39,645 bases of DNA from an uncultured Bryobacteraceae bacterium (GTDB lineage Bacteria; Acidobacteriota; Terriglobia; Bryobacterales; Bryobacteraceae): contig CATPCJ010000051.1 in assembly GCA_955652915.1 (NCBI GenBank), positions 1-39,645 on the forward strand. The letters are read 5' to 3'. Position 1 is the first letter of the stretch. Every line of letters starts with the position of its first letter. Positions 34,183 through 39,645 of the stretch are shown here, piece after piece. The position numbers and the translations under genes were made by a program. The notes below the pieces were generated by a model. It was not told the origin of the DNA. It saw only the letters and a list, made by a program, of their open reading frames with translations, and did not search any database.

Positions 34183-35277
34183 TCAGTCCGAAAATTCAAT
34201 TGGCTGGCGGCCGGCACGCTGGCAGGCTTCGAAAAAGCGCACAATGTGCCAGGCGTCGTCCAGCCCTCCGATCCGGATTGGTTCGACATTCAAAATGCAC
34301 TGGCAAAAGTACAGAATTTCCTGCGCGTAGCCTTGCGAGAAAAGGTGCATGTTGTACGGCTGTCCGGAATAGCAATCCATCTCCCAATGGAGCGGCGCAT
34401 CGGCGTCCGAACTTGTGAAATCGCCGATCCGGCCGTACTCGTACCTGCCCAGACCACGATGCCCCGGGCGGTAGTAGGTCAGCCGGATATTGTTCTCGAC
34501 TATAACGTTCGCGCCTTGACCGACGATCTCCAGACGCTCCATCGGGCTGGTGCCCGACATGCCCCATGGCATATGTAGAACACCGGCCGCGCCACTCGAA
34601 AACTTCATCGCGAAAATTGGCTCGCCGTCCGGCCCCTCTTCCAGATACATCCGCCGTAATGGCCCCATGAGTGAGTGAATTACCGACATGGGATGCACAA
34701 TGTGGTCCAGGAAATAATGCATGTGCTCCGGGTCTCCGCGGAGATGAGCGGGAGGAAGCTTTTCGGGATCTCTCAGGTACAGTGTGGTCGGTTTGCCGAA
34801 TTCGGGCTGCTTGAGGATCGCACGAACTTTGGCCGTCGCTGGAGAAAACATCTTCATAAAACCAACGCCGACCTGCCGGCCGCATTCGCGGCTGATATTT
34901 CGGAGTTCCTCGATAGCGCTAACCGAATCGGCGGGAGGCTTCTCGATCCAAGCATGACACCCGGCACGCATCGCGTCGGCAGCCTGGGCCGGATACAAAG
35001 GCCGCCAGGACTCATCGTATCCAGTCGCGAAGAATACCGCGTCCAACTGCTCATGCTCGAGCATTAGCCGATAATCATGGTAGACGCGGCCGGCGCCGAA
35101 CTGCTTGGCGTAGGCATGGGCTCGATCGACGCAGACATCGGCCAGGGCGACCAACTCCACTGGAGCAAAATGAAAAGCGGGAAGAATGTTGCGGAATGCC
35201 TGACCGCCGCAACCGACTAATCCGGCCCTGATCTTCGTTGAAAACTCGTGGTTAAAAGTCAGCCGCTCTGAAAACAT
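34183..35277 (-). CDS. Gfo/Idh/MocA-family oxidoreductase
   Basis: A 364-aa NAD(P)-dependent oxidoreductase. The Rossmann fold starts RAGLVGCGGQAFRNILPAF, ADVCVDRAHAYA follows, and WIEKPPADS is the EKP motif with the catalytic lysine. HYFLDHIVHPMSVIHSLMG carries the DHxxHxxD-like segment, with His rather than Asp at the last position in my reading. Family members oxidise or reduce sugars, inositols or biliverdin-like substrates; the substrate is unknown. It is the first gene of the Gfo/Idh-creatininase-SHMT operon. ATG 35277 gives a normal N-terminus; GTG 35313 would add 12 residues. Neither start has a strong ribosome site. Confidence 0.9.
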   Translation of the reverse strand: MFSERLTFNHEFSTKIRAGLVGCGGQAFRNILPAFHFAPVELVALADVCVDRAHAYAKQFGAGRVYHDYRLMLEHEQLDAVFFATGYDESWRPLYPAQAADAMRAGCHAWIEKPPADSVSAIEELRNISRECGRQVGVGFMKMFSPATAKVRAILKQPEFGKPTTLYLRDPEKLPPAHLRGDPEHMHYFLDHIVHPMSVIHSLMGPLRRMYLEEGPDGEPIFAMKFSSGAAGVLHMPWGMSGTSPMERLEIVGQGANVIVENNIRLTYYRPGHRGLGRYEYGRIGDFTSSDADAPLHWEMDCYSGQPYNMHLFSQGYAQEILYFCQCILNVEPIRIGGLDDAWHIVRFFEACQRAGRQPIEFSD

Positions 35278-35337
35278 ACAGTTGCCCGCATTCGGACACA
35301 GGCTACCCCTCACGTTGCCGTTTGTTCACTGGCCGCC

Positions 35338-35844
35338 ATGTATCGAAATCAGGACTCTTCGTTCGAAAAAGTCCGGGTGAATTCGCTTAGTATAGCACCG
35401 CGAAAAGCCGAGGCGTCCGCAAGATGCCGAGTGCTTCCCGCGTTCAATAACGATTGGACCTTGGCGTTGGACGGGGAACTGCGTTTTAATTTCGTGCATG
35501 AAGAGAAGACGGGAATCTCGATGGTGCAAGACCGTGGGGACGCGCGGAACAACGCCTGGACCGTGGCCAACGCGTGGCCCCACCCCAGAATCCCCATCGA
35601 CTACGCGATTGTGACACGGGCGCGGAATGCGACCACGGAACGGACAGTCGTCATTGGCGCCGGAATCACACAGTTCGGTACGGTAGCCGCCGGCGAGTTC
35701 CTCAGCAATCCCGCGTATTTCGAGGCGGCGTTGAAGACCGCGCCGCGCGATTGGTATCGGAAGAATATGCAGGTGGTGCTTTCGGTGAAGGTGATGTCCG
35801 GGACGGCCGGGCCGCCCAAAGTGGTTGCCGTTCATTTCTGGTAG
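35338..35844 (+). pseudogene. C-terminal fragment of an Acidobacteria-type protein
   Basis: A 168-aa frame. From LDGELRFNFVHEE through DYAIVTRARNATTERTVVIGAGITQFGTVAAGEF to VVLSVKVMSGTAGPPKVVAVHFW it resembles, from memory, the C-terminal domain of larger acidobacterial proteins that begin with a winged-helix or TPR part. Those N-terminal domains are missing. The first 40 residues look non-conserved and there is no ribosome binding site at ATG 35338. I read it as a gene remnant, although a free-standing small gene cannot be excluded. It is divergent from the oxidoreductase (60 bp) and converges with the receptor, 14 bp before its end. Confidence 0.55.
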
Positions 35845-35858
35845 ACACGCTGCCCGGC

Positions 35859-38800
35859 TCAGAAATCCAGCCGTAAGGCGAGCTGCCATTTCCGCATCTG
35901 CGACAGGCTCGCCAAAGCGAAGATCTTTCCGCCGGTGGCATTATCGACACTCGCGTCCGGTTGCCCCAGATTCACGTGGTTGAATACGTTATAAGCTTCT
36001 GCCCGGAACTGCGCTCTCAGCCTCTCGGTAAGCGCGAAGCTCTTCATCAGCGACGCATCCGCATTGAACAGATGGGGCCCATGCAATGCATTGCGGGGAG
36101 CGTTCCCAAATGTTCCCTTCCGCGGGCGCTGCCACGGTCCGATGGTGTCGCCATTCGCGGCCAATGCCACGCCGGCGGTGGTGGCGAACCATCCTTGCGC
36201 GCCAGGATTCGAAACGCCCGCATCGCCCACCTGATTGGGGCGGCAAGGACCGGTGTCCCGGTCTGAGTTGCAATTCTTATAGCTGGCCGTGAATGGCAGT
36301 CCGCTCTCGTATACCCAGGTACCGCTCAGTTGCCAACCACCCAGCAGCAGATCCACCGGGCGCGAAGCGTTATTGAGGAAGCGCCTGCCTTTGCCGAACT
36401 GGAGTTCATAGAGATCGTTAGCCGTGAAGACGTGCCGCCGGATTCCATCCTCCGGACCGTAATCGATCTTGGGGTTCCAGAAGAAGTAGTCGGTGGCAAA
36501 GTCGAATGCGCTGGCCCAGGTATAGTTGGCTTGAAACTGCATCCCGTGGGAGAACCGCTTCTCGATGCGCGCTTGCAGCGAGTTGAAATGCATGGTGGCG
36601 TCATCGCTGAAGTACTTGATCGATTGCGACCAGCCGAACTTCTGATAGAAGTACTGGCGCTGGATCGTACTCAAGGCGCCAAAGCCGACGATGCTGGGTT
36701 GGTTGATATTGTAATTGGTGCCGCCGGGCGCAACATGCGTGGCCTTGTTGCCGACGTACCCTACCGAAGCAACAAACGAAGAAGAAATTTGCCGCTCCAG
36801 CGTGAAATTCCAAGAGTCGACAACTGGCAAGCGAATGGTTGAATCCGAAGTCAAAGGAAGCACGTTCGGAGTGATGCCGTTCGGTAAAATCGGGAAGCCG
36901 TTGGGACCCTTGGGCTGAGATGCCAGTATGGATGTCGGGTCGATGATGGACCCAGGTCCTTTCGACAAATTGAATACCGGAAGGAAACTGCTGGACGGAG
37001 TAAAGCTCTGGATCGCGAGCACGGGTAGATTCTGCGTCACGTTGTGTCCAAATGAGGTGCCGAAAACACCCACGTCATAGGAGCGTCCGTACCCGGTACG
37101 GATCACCGTCTTGTCCGTGATCTGGTAGGCGATGCCCAGGCGAGGCGCAAAATGTGTCAGAGCAGTGCCGATGTTTCCGTTCAAGCTGACGCCGTTCTCG
37201 CCCATGGTCATGATCTCGCCCGTATCCAGTCTCAAAACCCCTCCGTTGTCCTTGGCGTTCACGTACTGCGGGTTGTAAATCTCCCAGCGCAGGCCGTAAT
37301 TCAAGGTCAGGCGCGGTGTGATCCGCCAGGTATCCTGGACATAGAAAAATTCGCGATTCTGCCGCTCGGCCGCATTGGTGGAGTTGCTGACATAACGCTG
37401 CATGGCGCTGGCGTTGCCGAGAAGGAACGAGGCCAACGGCAGACCTCCGCCATTCGGGCCCGCCGTCTGGTCGACTGCGAAGGTCAATTGTCCGGCACGG
37501 TGGGAATCACTGGGAACGCGCAGATTCTGGGCGTGCCGGAAATCGGCGCCGAATTTGATGGTGTGATTACCGCGGATGTGAGTCCAGTTGGTCACCCACT
37601 GAAATTGGTTCTCCTGTTCATTCAGAGGGCAGTTGCACTGATTGATGGGAAGCGAATAACCGAACGAGAAGCCACCGAATCCGCTGAGCGTGAAGGCAGG
37701 CATTCCCGAGGTGTAATAGCTGTCCAGATTCAAACCTGGAATGCCGGCATCCGTGGCGGGCGAAGTGCCCAGACCATTCGGATTCACCAGCACCCGATAC
37801 CGGAAGAAGCCGAAGCGAAAGTCACCCAGCCAATTCGGCCGCACTACCGCGTCAAGACCGTATGCCAGACTTTGATTGCGGACCGCCGAGGTCCCCGAAA
37901 AAGAGGTGCCCGGGAAATTGGGTCCACCGGCCTCGGTTCCGAAAGCGCCTGGCGCCGCTAGACCCCACTGTTGCAAACTATACCGCCCGAACATGTGGAT
38001 CTTTTCGCTTTGATAGCGATCCACGCGCACGTCGAAAGCATCGCTGTTGGTGATGGCCGTTCCGGATGCAAGGTAGTCCGGCGTGGCGCCGCTAACCCCC
38101 GGTACGTTCGGAAGCGGAATGAACTTCAACAGGTTTTGCGCTTGAGGCGATAGCAGCGAGTTCGGAATGGTGTTGTTCGCGAATTGAGTGCGCTGCGCCG
38201 GCGTGAGGGCGCAGTTCGATCCGTCCGCCGTGCAGGGGTTGTAGATGTTGGTTCCGAGAGCGCTCAAGTCGCCGCCGCGCTCAGCCGCGGTAGGTACGAA
38301 CAAAAGTAGGGAGCCGCCATCTCTCTGCCTGCGGCCCTGATAATCTCCGAAGAAGAAGGTCTTGTCCTTCTGAATCGGTCCTCCGATGGACCCGCCGAAT
38401 TGATGCCAAAGTGTCGATGGGATGAAGCGATTGTTTGTGCCGACAATGGGGAGGGACTGTGAAAAAGGATCGCGCGCCTGCCCGTTGTCGTCGCGGCGGA
38501 CCCAGAACCCGCCGCCATGCAGCGCGTTGCTTCCCGATTTGGTTTGGACGGCGATCACCGCTTGATTGGCCTGCCCAAACTCGGCGTCGTATGCGCCGGT
38601 GGTGATTTTCAATTCGGAGACCGCGTCGATATTAGGAGATACCACCGGCTCGCCCAACACCGATTCGCGGTTGTCCGTGCCGTCCAATTGGAACGATATG
38701 CCGCCCCAATATCCACCGTTGACCTTGGGCCGGAAAATTGCCTGCGGCTGCTCGCTCGCCGCGGTGGTGCCGTTGGCCTGCACACCCGGCACGAAGAAGT

Positions 38801-39275
38801 AGAGGCGGTTGATATCGCGCGCGAACACCGGCATATCCATCACTTGTTTTTGGGTGAAGGTATCGGACACATCGCTCCGCGAGGTCTTCAGCAGCGGCGT
38901 CTCAGCCGTCACGTTGACCGTTTCACCCACTTTGCCCACCGTGAGCTGAGCGTTCACCTGCGTTACCGCGTCCACTTCCACGGTGACGTTCTGTTGCACG
39001 AAGGTGTCGAAGGCGGGAACTTCCACACGCACCTCATAGACACCGACAATCAAATGGGTCTGGCTGTAATTTCCAGTTTCGTTCGTTTTTGTGACGTGAC
39101 TGATGCCCTTCCCTACGTCCACCACAGTCACTTTCGCACCGGGGATTGGGGCCCCCGAACTATCCCGGACCGTCCCCACGATGCTTCCGTAGACGGCTTG
39201 GCCAAACATGGTTACCGGCGCGCACAGCAAAAGCGCGAATCCTAGCCCTACGCGGGCGATAGTAGACTGCGTCAT
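35859..39275 (-). CDS. Oar-like TonB-dependent receptor
   Basis: A 1,138-aa outer-membrane receptor. MTQSTIARVGLGFALLLCAPVTMFG is the signal peptide. GSIVGTVRDSSGAPIPGAKV begins the carboxypeptidase-regulatory domain. The plug has DMPVFARDINRLYFFVPGVQ and TGAYDAEFGQANQAVIAVQTKSGS-type elements, and the barrel ends QLALRLDF. AGGGGGA lies 5 bp before ATG 39275. A GG...DNGQARDPF stretch after the plug and a cysteine pair (NQCNCPLNE) near the middle distinguish it from the other three receptors. No regulator or SusD-like partner is adjacent. Substrate unknown. Confidence 0.95.
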   Translation of the reverse strand: MTQSTIARVGLGFALLLCAPVTMFGQAVYGSIVGTVRDSSGAPIPGAKVTVVDVGKGISHVTKTNETGNYSQTHLIVGVYEVRVEVPAFDTFVQQNVTVEVDAVTQVNAQLTVGKVGETVNVTAETPLLKTSRSDVSDTFTQKQVMDMPVFARDINRLYFFVPGVQANGTTAASEQPQAIFRPKVNGGYWGGISFQLDGTDNRESVLGEPVVSPNIDAVSELKITTGAYDAEFGQANQAVIAVQTKSGSNALHGGGFWVRRDDNGQARDPFSQSLPIVGTNNRFIPSTLWHQFGGSIGGPIQKDKTFFFGDYQGRRQRDGGSLLLFVPTAAERGGDLSALGTNIYNPCTADGSNCALTPAQRTQFANNTIPNSLLSPQAQNLLKFIPLPNVPGVSGATPDYLASGTAITNSDAFDVRVDRYQSEKIHMFGRYSLQQWGLAAPGAFGTEAGGPNFPGTSFSGTSAVRNQSLAYGLDAVVRPNWLGDFRFGFFRYRVLVNPNGLGTSPATDAGIPGLNLDSYYTSGMPAFTLSGFGGFSFGYSLPINQCNCPLNEQENQFQWVTNWTHIRGNHTIKFGADFRHAQNLRVPSDSHRAGQLTFAVDQTAGPNGGGLPLASFLLGNASAMQRYVSNSTNAAERQNREFFYVQDTWRITPRLTLNYGLRWEIYNPQYVNAKDNGGVLRLDTGEIMTMGENGVSLNGNIGTALTHFAPRLGIAYQITDKTVIRTGYGRSYDVGVFGTSFGHNVTQNLPVLAIQSFTPSSSFLPVFNLSKGPGSIIDPTSILASQPKGPNGFPILPNGITPNVLPLTSDSTIRLPVVDSWNFTLERQISSSFVASVGYVGNKATHVAPGGTNYNINQPSIVGFGALSTIQRQYFYQKFGWSQSIKYFSDDATMHFNSLQARIEKRFSHGMQFQANYTWASAFDFATDYFFWNPKIDYGPEDGIRRHVFTANDLYELQFGKGRRFLNNASRPVDLLLGGWQLSGTWVYESGLPFTASYKNCNSDRDTGPCRPNQVGDAGVSNPGAQGWFATTAGVALAANGDTIGPWQRPRKGTFGNAPRNALHGPHLFNADASLMKSFALTERLRAQFRAEAYNVFNHVNLGQPDASVDNATGGKIFALASLSQMRKWQLALRLDF

Positions 39276-39645
39276 GGAGTCCCCCTGTCCTGAAAGTATA
39301 GATCACCGAAGCTACCGGTAGTGCGCTAAATCTGTTTCCTTGATCCGCTCTCAACTTTTCGGGGAGTGCCCGGCGCTCACAGGGGTCCACTTGGAGATCG
39401 GAATTTCTTGGTGAGGTTAACCCCACCGAAGGCGGCGGAGTCGGTTTCCGTTCGTTGGGTCGGTGACGCGCGCGGTTCCGTCTGGTGTCCGTTCTTGGGA
39501 TTCGGTTCGTTTTTCACCTTCTTTTCTTCCAGGTTGTTAGGTTGTGGCATGGAGGGTGAGCGATGGTAGGGGGCAAGGGCGGTGAGAATCGGCCTGGCGG
39601 GCCTGTGTGAGTCGAACGTTGCGCTGGATGCAGGTCTCGATTTCG
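39276..39645. other. Right-edge stretch without a convincing gene
   Basis: This is the upstream region of the minus-strand receptor. A minus-strand frame is open from the edge (39643) to a stop at 39377; its last part from ATG near 39550 reads MPQPNNLEEKKVKNEPNPKN, very polar and without recognisable features. No clear promoter or RNA was seen. Confidence 0.4.

Noticed and set aside
39377-39643. Minus-strand frame open to the right edge
   Set aside because: Low-complexity polar sequence, no recognised domain, overlaps the receptor's upstream region; evidence too thin for a gene call.

Overview
The window looks like a piece of an acidobacterial chromosome of the Bryobacteraceae/Solibacter type. 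The basis is four large Oar-like TonB-dependent receptors with carboxypeptidase-regulatory N-termini, high GC, and a C-terminal domain fragment of a kind I know from Acidobacteria. This placement is inference from gene content; no rRNA or tRNA gene was seen.

Region 1 (1-10792, minus strand) is an exopolysaccharide operon. In transcription order it encodes a Wzc/GumC-like chain-length protein, a degenerate CpsD-like ATPase, a Wza-like export lipoprotein, a Wzx-like flippase, a Wzy-like polymerase and two GT4 glycosyltransferases. After 94 bp comes an NRPS-PKS gene (adenylation, carrier, ketosynthase) that runs off the left edge. Several junctions are ATGA overlaps, so the genes are probably coupled. 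Direct repeats lie upstream of the first gene. Region 2 (10947-14082) holds a PAF-acetylhydrolase-like hydrolase, a paired-hairpin repeat, a cupin/JmjC-like protein, a PilZ protein and a small cysteine-rich secreted protein.

Region 3 (14156-16659) is an intact 2,504-bp transposable element with 17-bp perfect terminal inverted repeats and an 8-bp target duplication (cctttttg). It carries an IS1-like DDE transposase, a divergent membrane-anchored passenger gene, a small protein overlapping the transposase stop, and a ribbon-helix-helix protein that may regulate the element. Three TTATTGTA boxes sit in the divergent promoter. A lone near-identical end lies at 27528-27544.

Region 4 (16795-27453) has three Oar-like receptors, one divergent from the other two; the middle one is broken by a frameshift near 23428.

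Region 5 (27751-35277) looks like an uncharacterised enzymatic locus. One minus-strand operon encodes a cysteine-less radical-SAM-like paralogue, a true radical SAM protein and a metallo-beta-lactamase-fold protein, behind a TTGACA-17-TATTTT promoter. A GNAT acetyltransferase is divergent from it. A second minus-strand operon encodes a Gfo/Idh/MocA oxidoreductase, a creatininase-family hydrolase and an SHMT-like PLP enzyme with a cysteine-rich tail. I do not recognise the product or pathway. Region 6 (35338-39645) has a gene fragment, a fourth Oar-like receptor and an edge stretch with nothing convincing.
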